In this document: positions 9,422 through 18,153 of the stretch, piece after piece | Layout of the letters: every line of letters begins with the position of its first letter | Numbering within the stretch: the first letter of the stretch is position 1 | Source of the DNA: Fusobacterium sp. JB019 | Lineage (GTDB): Bacteria; Fusobacteriota; Fusobacteriia; Fusobacteriales; Fusobacteriaceae | Length of the DNA: 64,000 bases | Assembly: GCA_030673965.1 (NCBI GenBank) | Contig: JAUTCN010000003.1 | Coordinates: 62,001 to 126,000, forward strand | Reading direction: 5' to 3' | The notes under the pieces: model-generated | The model's input: the letters and a program-made list of their open reading frames with translations, nothing else | Databases searched by the model: none | Told to the model about the DNA's origin: nothing | Made by a program: the position numbers and the translations under genes

Positions 9422-10017
9422 GAATATTACTTTCAATTATAATAGGTGGTTTTTTTGGCTATTTTTTTCAGAATGATTTTTTAACTAAAAATAGTGATTC
9501 TTTAGTTAATATAGGCCTTTGTTTATTACTTCTTTTTGTTGGAATGGATATTGGAAAAAATCAAACTGTCTTTTCTAAACTTTCTAAATTTGGAAAAAAA
9601 ATTTGGTTATTACCTATTGGAACTATAATAGGTTCTTTTATAGGAGGATATATCGCATCATTTATAACTCATATGTATGTTGGAGAAGGAATTGCTATTA
9701 GTATGGGTCTTGGATGGTACTCTTTATCCGCTATTGAACTTTCTAAAATCAGTGCAGAACTTGGAAGCCTTGCTTTTTTAACTAATGTCATTAGAGAAAT
9801 CTTAGCTATCTTAACCATTCCTTTTGTTGCAAAATATGTTGGCCATTTAGAATCTGTTTCTGTCGCTGGAGCAACTTCTATGGATACTCTTTTACCAATA
9901 ATAAATAAAAGTACTTCTCCTGATATATCTATTATTGCTTTTTTTACTGGAATCACTTTGTCTACAGCTGTTCCTTTCCTAGTAACTGCCTGTGTTACAT
10001 TTTTTAATTTATCTTAA
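9415..10017 (+). CDS. LysO-family exporter, C-terminal half (separate gene)
   Basis: A 200-residue membrane protein with about six helices. It contains the family-typical stretch GLGWYSLSAIELSKISAELG followed by LAFLTNVIREILAILTIPF. The ATG overlaps the stop of the preceding gene by a few bases in another frame and has SD AAGGAGG within that gene, so the pair is translationally coupled and most likely forms one two-subunit exporter. No lysine riboswitch was seen upstream of the pair. Confidence 0.8.
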   Translation: MLGILLSIIIGGFFGYFFQNDFLTKNSDSLVNIGLCLLLLFVGMDIGKNQTVFSKLSKFGKKIWLLPIGTIIGSFIGGYIASFITHMYVGEGIAISMGLGWYSLSAIELSKISAELGSLAFLTNVIREILAILTIPFVAKYVGHLESVSVAGATSMDTLLPIINKSTSPDISIIAFFTGITLSTAVPFLVTACVTFFNLS

Positions 10018-10057
10018 AAAAAGCTCTATTCTTAAAAAATTAGAATAGAGCTTTTTA
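10018..10057. terminator. bidirectional terminator between LysO pair and nitroreductase
   Basis: AAAGCTCTATTC / GAATAGAGCTTT with an 11-base loop, flanked by A-runs and T-runs on both sides. It serves the convergent genes ending at 10017 and 10058. Confidence 0.88.
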
Positions 10058-10567
10058 TTATTTTATATACCTTATTTTTTTTTCATCATATCTATCTATA
10101 AATCTATTTGATTGATTTTCACCAGGATATCCAATTGGAATAACACAATAAGGCACCTCACCTTTTTGTAATTTTAAAACATCTACTACAAAGTCCATTC
10201 TTTCTGATAAAGGCGATACCCCCAACCATACTGCTCCTAATTCTAAATATACAGCTTCCAAAAGCATATTTTCAACTACCGCTCCTAAATCTTGCTCTAA
10301 ATTTTCAGGAAATCTTGCTACGTTTTCATCTTTTAAAACAACTATAGCAACTGAACATTTCTCAATAGGAGCTGCATACAAGCTTAAGTTTGATAATTTT
10401 TTCAAAACTTCTTTATTTTCAATTACTACAAATTTATATGCCCTTTGATTTCCAGCAGTAGGAGCTTGCATCCCAGCTCTTAATATTTCTTCCACTTTAT
10501 TACTTTCTACTTTTTTATTGGAAAATTCCCTTATACTCCTTCTTACAAAAATTTCTTCCATACTCAT
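10058..10567 (-). CDS. nitroreductase-family flavoprotein
   Basis: A 169-residue protein of the NfsB/FRP-like FMN nitroreductase fold. It opens with MEEIFVRRSIREFSNKKV (FMN phosphate-binding R-R-S-I-R), contains AGMQAPTAGNQRAYKFVVI, and ends with GYPGENQ. These enzymes use NAD(P)H and FMN to reduce quinones, nitro groups or flavins. The small size matches the compact nitroreductases common in anaerobes. It diverges from the two-component operon at 10680; the 112-base gap carries the plus-strand promoter. Confidence 0.9.
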   Translation of the reverse strand: MSMEEIFVRRSIREFSNKKVESNKVEEILRAGMQAPTAGNQRAYKFVVIENKEVLKKLSNLSLYAAPIEKCSVAIVVLKDENVARFPENLEQDLGAVVENMLLEAVYLELGAVWLGVSPLSERMDFVVDVLKLQKGEVPYCVIPIGYPGENQSNRFIDRYDEKKIRYIK

Positions 10568-10592
10568 CTCCTTATAAATACCTTAATTTTAA

Positions 10593-10621
10593 TTGCCTTT
10601 CTTATAAAATGATTATATAAT
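10593..10621 (+). promoter_or_regulatory. sigma-70 promoter for the two-component operon
   Basis: TTGCCT, 17-base spacer, perfect TATAAT, about 55 bases before the response-regulator ATG. Confidence 0.65.
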
Positions 10622-10679
10622 AAACTATATTAAAAATAAAGCTTTGAAAAAATTTATGCTTTTTATTTAGGAGAATTTT

Positions 10680-11363
10680 ATGAAAAAAATATTTATAATC
10701 GATGATGAAAATTATATTTTAGAACTACTTAAAATAAATTTAGAAATGGAAGGATTTCAAGTCGTTACATCAAATACTGGAAAAGATATTGTTCCCACTT
10801 TAGACTATGAAAAACCAGATTTAATTCTTTTAGATTTAATGTTACCCAGAATAAATGGTCTTGATATATGCAAAGAGATTAAATCTTATAAAAAATATAA
10901 AAATATAGGGATTATTATTATTAGTGCTAAGTCAGAAGAAACTGACAAAATTCTTGGACTAGAAATAGGTGCTGACGATTATATAACTAAACCATTTAGC
11001 ATTAAGGAAATGATTGCACGTATTAATGCAGTTATTAGAAGAATAACTAGAAATAATAATAACACTGAAAATAAAAATCAAATTTTATTAGATTCTGAAA
11101 ACAACATAATTTTAAAAAATGGAAAAATTCTAGACTTACAGACTAAAGAATTTAATTTATTAAAGTATCTAATTAAAAATAAAGGCCGAATTATCTCTAG
11201 AAAAGAAATTTTAGAAAATGTTTGGAATTACGATGGAAATGCCAACACAAGATCTTTAGATGTTTATATTAGAAAATTAAGAATCAAACTTCAAGATGAA
11301 AACGAAAATATCATCACTACAATAAGAGGACAGGGTTATAAATTCTTAGACTCTGATTCTTAA
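10680..11363 (+). CDS. OmpR/PhoB-family response regulator
   Basis: A 227-residue protein with an N-terminal receiver domain (acidic pair DDE at 9-11, phosphoacceptor Asp52 in LILLDLMLP, Lys in ITKPF) and a C-terminal winged helix (ILDLQTKEFNLLKYLIKNKG through SLDVYIRKLR and TIRGQGYKF). It is followed 15 bases later by its kinase. The target is unknown. The convergent neighbours are tctCBA, but no binding site links them. Confidence 0.93.
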   Translation: MKKIFIIDDENYILELLKINLEMEGFQVVTSNTGKDIVPTLDYEKPDLILLDLMLPRINGLDICKEIKSYKKYKNIGIIIISAKSEETDKILGLEIGADDYITKPFSIKEMIARINAVIRRITRNNNNTENKNQILLDSENNIILKNGKILDLQTKEFNLLKYLIKNKGRIISRKEILENVWNYDGNANTRSLDVYIRKLRIKLQDENENIITTIRGQGYKFLDSDS

Positions 11364-11378
11364 TAAGGAGATTAATTT

Positions 11379-13115
11379 ATGAAAAAAAAATTATTATTAA
11401 TTTGTTTTACATTAATAATAACAAGTTCTCTTATAACGGGGACTCTCTCTACAAATATAATTCAAAACAATTACAAAGAAAATCTCTTCACAACAGGAGT
11501 TTCAAATGGAAACTTAATTAAAAAATTTTTAAAAAATAACCCTGGAATAAATAAGTATTTTTTTAAAATTTCTCAACAACTTTCAAATTTAATTGACTCT
11601 AGAATAACTTTCATAGATATAAACGGAAAACCTCTTGCAGATTCTTTTGATAATAGTATTATTTTTAAAAACTTTAACGATAATATCCATTTTAATATTG
11701 CAAAAAATGGAAAAAATAATTATCAAATAACTAAATCTTCTGAAAAAAGATATGAAACAATGGAGATTTTTCTTAGTCCTATTGAAATAAATTCAAAAAA
11801 TATTATTATAATGATATCTAGCGAAATGTCTATGTTTAAAGAATATAAGAAAAATATTTTCATTGCTATTTCTTTAAGTATTTTAATTTCAGGATTTCTT
11901 TCATTTATTTTATCTTTTTTATTTTTAAGAAGATTTATTAATCCTATCAATAAATTAACTAAAGCGAGCGAAGAAATGTCCAATGGAAATTTCAGCTCTA
12001 ATCTAATTATTCAATCCCATGATGAAGTAGAAAAATTAGCTAAGAGTTTTAATAAAATGAACTTTAAAATAAATGAGTTATTAACTGAAATAAACAACAA
12101 AGCCAATGATTTACAAAGCATCATTGATAATATCATGCAAGAAATATTTGTTATTAATAAAAACGGAGATATTATTTTAATAAATAAATTTGCTAAAAAT
12201 GAATTCTACATAGAAAATAATATTGATAATATATATAAATCTAAAAAATTAAAAAACTTTATTAAATATATATCTATTTCTTTAAATGAAAATAAGAATA
12301 TAAAAATGGAGATAGAAGATAACTCTAAAATTTATCTTCTATCTACAAACTTCATAGAAAATAAAATAGACCAAATTATAATCATTATAGAAGATATATC
12401 TAAAATAAAGAAAGTTGAAGAGCTTAGAAAAAATTTCATTTCAAATGCATCTCATGAATTAAAAACACCTCTTACTATTATAAGTGGATTTATAGAAACT
12501 ATTAAATTAGGACATTTTAAAGATACTTCTCAAATATTATACTTTATTGACATCATAGATAAAGAAGTTGTCCGTTTTAAAGCTCTTGTTGAAAAAATTC
12601 TTTCTCTTTCAAGATTAGAAAATTCTTTAGAAGAAAAAGCATCAATCAACAGAATTAATACTAATTTAGTTTTCAATGAAATTGTTGAAAGTTTTAAAAT
12701 ATCTGCTGCTAAAAAAAATATAGTAATTAAAAGTAATTTTAACTCAGATATTATTTTAGGTTATTTTTCTCATGAATGGTTTCGTATAATTATTGGAAAT
12801 TTAATTGACAATGCTATTAAATTCAATAAAAATAATGGAGAAATAACTTTATCTTCTTATATTTCAGAAAATAATCTAATTTTAAAAATAAAGGATACTG
12901 GAATTGGAATGGATAATCAAATTTTAGAAAATATTTTTATTAAATTTTATAGAGGAGATTCTTCTAGAAATAGTAAAATATCAGGAACAGGTTTAGGATT
13001 ATCCATAGTTAAAACTATGCTAGATAATATTAACGGAAAGATTTATGTTTCTAGCAATCTTGGACAAGGTTCTACCTTTAAATTAACTATTCCTTTTATT
13101 TCAAAAAACAATTAA
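11379..13115 (+). CDS. PhoR/ResE-like sensor histidine kinase
   Basis: A 578-residue kinase. TM1 about 5-25, an extracytoplasmic domain of about 130 residues, TM2 about 160-183, HAMP 184-236, a PAS-like region 245-345, HisKA with phosphoacceptor His359 (SNASHELKTPLT), and HATPase with the N box (GNLIDNAIKFN), DTGIGMD and GTGLGLSIVK. It phosphorylates the regulator encoded just upstream. PhoR-like architecture suggests envelope or phosphate-type sensing, but no pst or pho genes are nearby, so the stimulus is unknown. Confidence 0.93.
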   Translation: MKKKLLLICFTLIITSSLITGTLSTNIIQNNYKENLFTTGVSNGNLIKKFLKNNPGINKYFFKISQQLSNLIDSRITFIDINGKPLADSFDNSIIFKNFNDNIHFNIAKNGKNNYQITKSSEKRYETMEIFLSPIEINSKNIIIMISSEMSMFKEYKKNIFIAISLSILISGFLSFILSFLFLRRFINPINKLTKASEEMSNGNFSSNLIIQSHDEVEKLAKSFNKMNFKINELLTEINNKANDLQSIIDNIMQEIFVINKNGDIILINKFAKNEFYIENNIDNIYKSKKLKNFIKYISISLNENKNIKMEIEDNSKIYLLSTNFIENKIDQIIIIIEDISKIKKVEELRKNFISNASHELKTPLTIISGFIETIKLGHFKDTSQILYFIDIIDKEVVRFKALVEKILSLSRLENSLEEKASINRINTNLVFNEIVESFKISAAKKNIVIKSNFNSDIILGYFSHEWFRIIIGNLIDNAIKFNKNNGEITLSSYISENNLILKIKDTGIGMDNQILENIFIKFYRGDSSRNSKISGTGLGLSIVKTMLDNINGKIYVSSNLGQGSTFKLTIPFISKNN

Positions 13116-13124
13116 AATAAAAAA

Positions 13125-13185
13125 CCACAGATAAAATTAATTATCTGTGGTCCCTGACTACTTTAACATTAAGTAGTCTTTTTAA
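13125..13185. terminator. two opposed terminators between convergent operons
   Basis: Hairpin 1, CCACAGATAA/TTATCTGTGG (13125-13150), has a T-run only on its minus-strand 3' side (TTTTTTATTTT) and so ends tctA. Hairpin 2, GACTACTT/AAGTAGTC (13156-13178), has TTTTT only on the plus side and so ends the kinase gene. Each transcript passes the other's hairpin before reaching its own. Confidence 0.85.
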
Positions 13186-13192
13186 TTATAAT

Positions 13193-14692
13193 TTATTGTT
13201 TATCGTTTATTTCAACAGATCTTCTTTGTAATTTTTTCATAATTACAGGTGAAAATAACGAAAGTACAGTTATTGTAATTAAGAACTTACAAACTAAACT
13301 TGAGAATAAAATTGAAATATCCCCATGGTTCATTATTATACTTCTTCTAAGTCCCGCTTCTCCTATAGGCCCTAATATAAGGGCTAAAACGATGGAAGCT
13401 GAATTTAATTCAAATTTATTAACAAAATATCCTATAATTCCAAATATAAACATTATCACAACATCTGCTATTTGATTATGAATTGCATAAGAACCTATTA
13501 CACTCAACGAAAAAATTAAAGGTATTAAGTAATTATCTGGGACTCTAGAAATTTTAGCAAACCATCTTGCTCCTGTTAATCCTAATATTAACATAAATAC
13601 ATTTACAACTATAAAACCTGCAAAGAAAGTATATGTTATCTTTCCATGAATTGTAAATAAATCAGGTCCTGGTTGTAATCCTTGAATTAATAACCCTCCT
13701 AATAAAACCGCGGTTACACTTTCTCCTGGAATTCCTAATGTAAATGTTGGAATTAACGATCCTCCTGTAACTGCATTATTAGCTGCCTCTGAACCTGCTA
13801 TTCCTTCTATACTACCATGTCCAAATTTTTCTTTTTCTTTAGAAAATCTTTTAGCTTCATTGTACCCTAGAAAAGATGCTATACTTGCTCCTGCTCCAGG
13901 AAGTATCCCTACTAAATTCCCTATTATTGTTGATCTTATTGTTGTTGGCAAAATTTGCTTAAATTCTTTTTTAGTTAATAAAACTCTATCATCAAATTCT
14001 ATCATTTTTCCTGATTTTTTTATCTTCTTTTCAGCTAATAATAAAACTTGTGACATTGAAAATAACCCTATTAAAGAAGCTGTAAATGGAACTCCTGATA
14101 ATAAAACTGGAAGACCAAAATAAAATCTAGGATTTCCAAACATAGGATCCATTCCTATAGTAGAAATCATTAATCCTAGCATTCCTGAAATAAGACCTTT
14201 TAATATAGATTTAGTACTTGCTCCTGCTATAATAGTCAATCCAAATATTGATAACCAAAAATATTCTGCTGGTCCAAATTTTAATGCTAATTTAGCTAAA
14301 GTTGGAGCAAATAAATATAAAGAAATACTACTTAATATTCCACCAATAAAAGAAGCTGTTACTGCTGTTCCTAAAGCTTTTCCTGCTTTCCCTTTTAAAG
14401 TTAATTCATAACCATCTATTGCTGTTGCTGCTGCTGCTGGAGTTCCTGGAGTACGAATTAATATTGCTGATATTGATCCCCCAAAAATAGCTCCACAATA
14501 TACCCCCGCAAGAACTATCAATCCTGTTGATGGATTCATACCAAAAGTTATTGGAATTAATAAGGCTACTCCCATAGCTGCTGATAAGCCTGGTAAAGCT
14601 CCTATTGTAATACCCACTCCCACACTTAAACAAGCGGCTATTAAATTTATTGGACTAATTGCTGTTAAAAATCCAAAAATTATATCTGACAT
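13193..14692 (-). CDS. tctA: tripartite tricarboxylate transporter, large membrane subunit TctA
   Basis: A 499-residue protein with many membrane segments. It shows TctA hallmarks: GALPGLSAAMGVALLIPITF near the N-terminus, GGSISAILIRTPGTPAAAAT (about 70), and GILPGAGASIASFLGYNEAK with GSEAANNAVTGGSLIPTFTL. It is the 12-TM permease of the TctABC secondary transporter driven by the ion gradient. It lies 16 bases after tctB in a tctC-tctB-tctA order with a strong terminator behind. Citrate or another carboxylate is the expected substrate. Confidence 0.95.
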   Translation of the reverse strand: MSDIIFGFLTAISPINLIAACLSVGVGITIGALPGLSAAMGVALLIPITFGMNPSTGLIVLAGVYCGAIFGGSISAILIRTPGTPAAAATAIDGYELTLKGKAGKALGTAVTASFIGGILSSISLYLFAPTLAKLALKFGPAEYFWLSIFGLTIIAGASTKSILKGLISGMLGLMISTIGMDPMFGNPRFYFGLPVLLSGVPFTASLIGLFSMSQVLLLAEKKIKKSGKMIEFDDRVLLTKKEFKQILPTTIRSTIIGNLVGILPGAGASIASFLGYNEAKRFSKEKEKFGHGSIEGIAGSEAANNAVTGGSLIPTFTLGIPGESVTAVLLGGLLIQGLQPGPDLFTIHGKITYTFFAGFIVVNVFMLILGLTGARWFAKISRVPDNYLIPLIFSLSVIGSYAIHNQIADVVIMFIFGIIGYFVNKFELNSASIVLALILGPIGEAGLRRSIIMNHGDISILFSSLVCKFLITITVLSLFSPVIMKKLQRRSVEINDKQ

Positions 14693-14708
14693 AATCTATT
14701 CCCCTTTT

Positions 14709-15143
14709 TTATATTAACATTCCACTTGGAACTGGCACTCTTAAAAAAATAACAAATATAACATATATTAAAACACAAAACACGGCACTTGTTGCTATAC
14801 TTATTTTTTTATTAGCTTTTAATCCAATCATAATCATATTTAAATAAATAAATGTTGAAATAAAGAATCCAAATACATCTATTACAAATATATATATTAG
14901 TGAAACTACTAAAACTAATGAAAATTGTTTCCATTCTACACTTTTGAACATCTCTTTTTTATCATTTTCTTTTATTTTACTAGCAAATGACTTTATTCCT
15001 AAAATTAAAGTTAAAACAAACATTAAACTAAGAACAAATAAAGGATACTTTGCTGCTTTTTCTGGAAGTCCCTTTATTAAAACAAAATAAAAACTTTCTA
15101 AAATAAGTAGAGCTATTGTTAAGAATCTATCATATTTAACCAT
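14709..15143 (-). CDS. tctB: tripartite tricarboxylate transporter, small membrane subunit TctB
   Basis: A 144-residue protein with four hydrophobic segments (about 8-25, 33-50, 75-95, 118-138), the size and topology of TctB. Position between tctC and tctA supports the call more than sequence, since TctB is poorly conserved. The start codon has SD GGAGAA. Confidence 0.88.
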   Translation of the reverse strand: MVKYDRFLTIALLILESFYFVLIKGLPEKAAKYPLFVLSLMFVLTLILGIKSFASKIKENDKKEMFKSVEWKQFSLVLVVSLIYIFVIDVFGFFISTFIYLNMIMIGLKANKKISIATSAVFCVLIYVIFVIFLRVPVPSGMLI

Positions 15144-15154
15144 TTTCTCTCCTT

Positions 15155-16117
15155 TTATAATCCTAATTTAGGAACTATCTCTTTTATATATTTTTCTTGA
15201 TTATTAATATATTGCCCTAATTCTTCTGGTGACATATACATTAATGGAAGATTTGAATTATTAGACTTTTCAATATTTGATTCAGATTCTAAAGCTGTTT
15301 TTAAAACTGAATTTAAATAATCTAATCTATCTTGAGGTGTTCCTTTTGGAGCTACTATTGCACGAGCTGATCCAAATATTACATTATACCCTTTTTCTTT
15401 TAAAGTTGGAATATCTTTAAATTTTTCTAATCTTTTATCAGTAAATGAAGCTAACAAACGTAATTCTCCACCTTTAACTAAATTAGTTATTTCACTAGCT
15501 TTAGCAACTGTAGCATCCACATGTCCACCACGAAGAGCTGCAATCATATCTGTACTTCCTCCAAAAGGAACATGAGTTACTTTTATTCCTGATTCATATG
15601 CAAAATGGGCTGCTCCTATATGATTAGATGCTCCTGTTCCATTATTTGATATTGTTAATTCTTCTGGTCTTTCTTTTGCAGCTTTTACAAACTCTTCTAA
15701 TGTTTTCCAAGGGCTATCTGCTCTAACAACTAAAACTCCAGGATCATAAACATGGTTCATAATTGGTGCTGCATCTTCTTTACTAAATTTAGTATGTCTT
15801 TGTAATGGAAGACTCACAAATGTTGGTAAATTTATAAATCCTATTGTATATCCATCTGGTTTTGCTGTTAAAAGTTCTGTATATCCAACTTCCCCATCAG
15901 CTCCTGGTTTATTAACGATTACAAATGGTTGTGGAAAATCTTTTTGTGCCTCAGACATTAAAATACGAGCCCCTACATCAGTTCCTCCACCAGCTTTATA
16001 AGCCACAATAACTTCAACTGGTTTAGATGGATACTTTTTCTCAACTTTTTCTTTTCCACATGCTCCTAGTAAAGCTAAGACACATGAAACCCCTAAAACT
16101 TTTAAAAACTTCTTCAT
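15155..16117 (-). CDS. tctC: tripartite tricarboxylate transporter substrate-binding lipoprotein TctC
   Basis: A 320-residue TctC/Bug-family binding protein. A signal peptide with lipobox LLGAC (Cys20) predicts a lipoprotein. The mature part begins with the family pattern YPSKPVEVIVAYKAGGGTD (the beta-alpha loop that binds carboxylate) and has the later NNGTGASNHIGAAHFAYESG. It captures a carboxylate in the periplasm for TctAB. It begins 8 bases after the MgtC-like gene, so it is probably not first in its operon. Confidence 0.95.
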   Translation of the reverse strand: MKKFLKVLGVSCVLALLGACGKEKVEKKYPSKPVEVIVAYKAGGGTDVGARILMSEAQKDFPQPFVIVNKPGADGEVGYTELLTAKPDGYTIGFINLPTFVSLPLQRHTKFSKEDAAPIMNHVYDPGVLVVRADSPWKTLEEFVKAAKERPEELTISNNGTGASNHIGAAHFAYESGIKVTHVPFGGSTDMIAALRGGHVDATVAKASEITNLVKGGELRLLASFTDKRLEKFKDIPTLKEKGYNVIFGSARAIVAPKGTPQDRLDYLNSVLKTALESESNIEKSNNSNLPLMYMSPEELGQYINNQEKYIKEIVPKLGL

Positions 16118-16125
16118 ACTTCCTC

Positions 16126-16587
16126 CTAAATTTTATTTTTTAATTTTTTAAATGTTGCTAGAATAATAATTACTAAAAATGTTGAAACAATTGAAATAAA
16201 ATACATTCCCCAACCAATAGAAATTCCTATGCATGCTGTAACCCACAATGTTGCTGCAGTTGTCAAGCCTATGATTTTCTTTTTTTCCTTCATTATTGCT
16301 CCTGCTCCTAAAAATCCAACTCCACTAATAACTTGAGCTCCATACCTTCCTAGATCACTACTAAATAATCCTCCTAAGTCCGGGTGAAGAAGAGATAATT
16401 CCAAAGACTTTCTTCTTAATTCTTCTTGAATTAAAGAAACAACACAAGCTCCTATACACACTAACACATGTGTTCTAAGTCCCGCAGACCTATTTTTTAT
16501 TTCTCTTTCATAACCAATTGAACCTCCTATAATTATTGAAATAAAAATTCTAAATATAATGTCCACTTTATTAAAGCTTGATTCCAA
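16126..16587 (-). CDS. MgtC/SapB-family membrane protein
   Basis: About 153 residues from a TTG start at 16587. SD AAGGAG lies 7 bases upstream of it, inside the longer open frame that reaches 16608. Four hydrophobic segments and the family stretch GGSIGYEREIKNRSAGLRTH (Glu/Arg pair plus RTH), then GVGFLGAGAIMKEKKKIIGL TTAATLW. MgtC-like proteins modulate membrane energetics and Mg2+ homeostasis. The protein is shorter than Salmonella MgtC because it lacks the C-terminal ACT-like domain. The gene leads the tctCBA operon. Confidence 0.88.
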   Translation of the reverse strand: MESSFNKVDIIFRIFISIIIGGSIGYEREIKNRSAGLRTHVLVCIGACVVSLIQEELRRKSLELSLLHPDLGGLFSSDLGRYGAQVISGVGFLGAGAIMKEKKKIIGLTTAATLWVTACIGISIGWGMYFISIVSTFLVIIILATFKKLKNKI

Positions 16588-16615
16588 TTTTTTCTCCTTT
16601 TTTAACAATTTAATA

Positions 16616-16645
16616 TTTTTAACATATTTAACATATTTAACATTT
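16616..16645. repeat. three 9-bp direct repeats at the mgtC-like transcription start
   Basis: AACATATTT repeats with a 9-base period (AACA at 16621, 16630 and 16639). They lie between the -10 hexamer and the SD, covering the predicted start of transcription. They could be an operator or chance AT-rich repetition. Confidence 0.45.
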
Positions 16646-16647
16646 GA

Positions 16648-16676
16648 ATTATAATATATTTTCTATAAACTGTCAA
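16648..16676 (-). promoter_or_regulatory. consensus sigma-70 promoter for mgtC-like/tctCBA
   Basis: The minus strand reads TTGACA, 17-base spacer, TATAAT: both hexamers perfect and spacing ideal. Predicted start of transcription is near 16641. Confidence 0.85.
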
Positions 16677-16744
16677 TTGAAATGTATTATTATAATTTCT
16701 TTATTGAAAAAAAAATATATTCTGTACTATTATGGTTACAAAAA

Positions 16745-16776
16745 AACAGAAAAAGCCCAGATAGGCTTTTTCTGTT
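16745..16776 (-). terminator. terminator after the DUF1015 gene
   Basis: ACAGAAAAAGCC / GGCTTTTTCTGT with a 6-base loop and a minus-strand T-run. It abuts the stop codon at 16776. Confidence 0.85.
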
Positions 16777-18038
16777 TATCTAATTTTTCTAGATTCTAAA
16801 TAATAACGTTTTTCCTCAGCTTCCCCCATAGAAAATGTTTTTCTAGGCAGAACACCATTTAATAAAATAGTCTTAAATAATTGTGATTTTTTTATACTCT
16901 CTAAAATTATCCCCACCTTACCATCTGTTGAAAATTCCAAAATTTCTTTCTCTCCATGAATATAATCTATTTTTCCTCCAAACTCTTTTAAATATTCATC
17001 TAAAAATATTTGAATACTTCCAACTGCTAAATTATGTCTTGGACTTTTTATCTTTAGTTTAATTTTTTTCTTTTCTTTTACCAATATTATATTTTGAGTT
17101 TCATAATTTGTTTTTCTATTTTCTAAAGAATATTCTTCTAATTTCTTTAGAAAATGATCTTGATCAACATCAAAAATAAGTCTATGTATTCCTTGAAACT
17201 TTAAAGAATTATCGTGTAAATTATTAATTTCAACCAAAGCAAACCTTGATAAACTTTTCTTAGCTTTCTCATCTCCTATTTCTTTTTTTAAATCTTCGTA
17301 ACATTTTTTAGCTGTTGCTAGAGAATGATTTCCATCCCCCATGGCAAATAAAAATGGCTTCTCTCCTTGTAAATTATATTTTTTTTCAAAATATTCTTTT
17401 CCTATTAATTTTGATAATTTATTTTCTACTATTCCAATATCTTTTTCTTTTAATAAGAATCCTTCTATATGTCCTCCACTTTTCATCAAATCAAAGGAAT
17501 ATACCTTTTCTAATTCTCGCTTCTTTTTTGAAAATTGTTCTATTATTTCTTTTTTTTCATCATCTATTAAAACTAATATATGCGGCACCTCTAAAGAAGC
17601 TTTTTTTCTAACCTTTACTCTTGGAGGTAATCTATCCATAACAGTTCCTTCTGTAGCTCTAATCAAAGAATTAGATCCTATATTAAAATCATATTCCTCT
17701 AAATCTAAAGCTCCTACTATTCCCTTCCTTATACTTCCATCTAATAATTTTCTTTCTACATATATCATTGAATTTTTATATTCTTTAAATATGTCATTTT
17801 TTAAATATTCTTCCATCTTCAAATTAATATCGTTTATTTTATTAGCAAAATCTATACTTCCTAAATAAACTTCTGGAAATACAATATTATACGCTGAAGG
17901 ATAACCTTTTGTTATTTTTTCAACATCCTTCCAATAATTAATATTAGATGTAAATTGATCACAAGCAATTGTACTCCATTTTTCTAAATCTTTTTTAGGT
18001 AATAATATATCCGTTTTGCAAAATCCTATATTTTTCAT
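16776..18038 (-). CDS. DUF1015-family protein
   Basis: A 420-residue protein. The opening (DILLPKKDLEKWSTIACDQF), the FAMGDGNHSLATAKKCYEDL stretch and NNLHDNSLKFQGIHRLIF match the DUF1015 family, which occurs widely in clostridia and Fusobacteria and is often near serine or amino-acid metabolism. The biochemical function is unknown to me. It is a single gene with its own terminator, no signal peptide and no membrane segment. SD GGGAGGC before ATG. Confidence 0.85.
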   Translation of the reverse strand: MKNIGFCKTDILLPKKDLEKWSTIACDQFTSNINYWKDVEKITKGYPSAYNIVFPEVYLGSIDFANKINDINLKMEEYLKNDIFKEYKNSMIYVERKLLDGSIRKGIVGALDLEEYDFNIGSNSLIRATEGTVMDRLPPRVKVRKKASLEVPHILVLIDDEKKEIIEQFSKKKRELEKVYSFDLMKSGGHIEGFLLKEKDIGIVENKLSKLIGKEYFEKKYNLQGEKPFLFAMGDGNHSLATAKKCYEDLKKEIGDEKAKKSLSRFALVEINNLHDNSLKFQGIHRLIFDVDQDHFLKKLEEYSLENRKTNYETQNIILVKEKKKIKLKIKSPRHNLAVGSIQIFLDEYLKEFGGKIDYIHGEKEILEFSTDGKVGIILESIKKSQLFKTILLNGVLPRKTFSMGEAEEKRYYLESRKIR

Positions 18039-18097
18039 TAATGCCTCCCAAAAAATTTCTTACTTCCATTATAAGTATAACATAATTATAAATATTA

Positions 18098-18130
18098 AAA
18101 AACCGCCAACTTGCATCGGCGGTTTTTCAT
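18098..18130 (-). terminator. terminator after gltS
   Basis: AAAAACCGCC / GGCGGTTTTT with a 10-base loop, downstream of the gltS stop at 18154; a T-run is present on both strands. Confidence 0.85.
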
Positions 18131-18153
18131 ATATATATAATAAATAAACGGGT

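Noticed and set aside
9669-9956. Minus-strand open frame of 95 codons
   Set aside because: It lies wholly opposite the C-terminal LysO-like gene; composition is that of an antisense shadow and it has no SD.
9119-10017. Frameshifted single lysO gene (pseudogene or sequencing error)
   Set aside because: Each half has its own SD and start, the first half ends in a basic tail followed by a proper stop, and the overlap is typical of translational coupling.
17315-17868. Overlapping plus-strand frames of 98 and 175 codons
   Set aside because: Phe/Ser/Leu-rich antisense shadows of the DUF1015 gene, with no SD or promoter.
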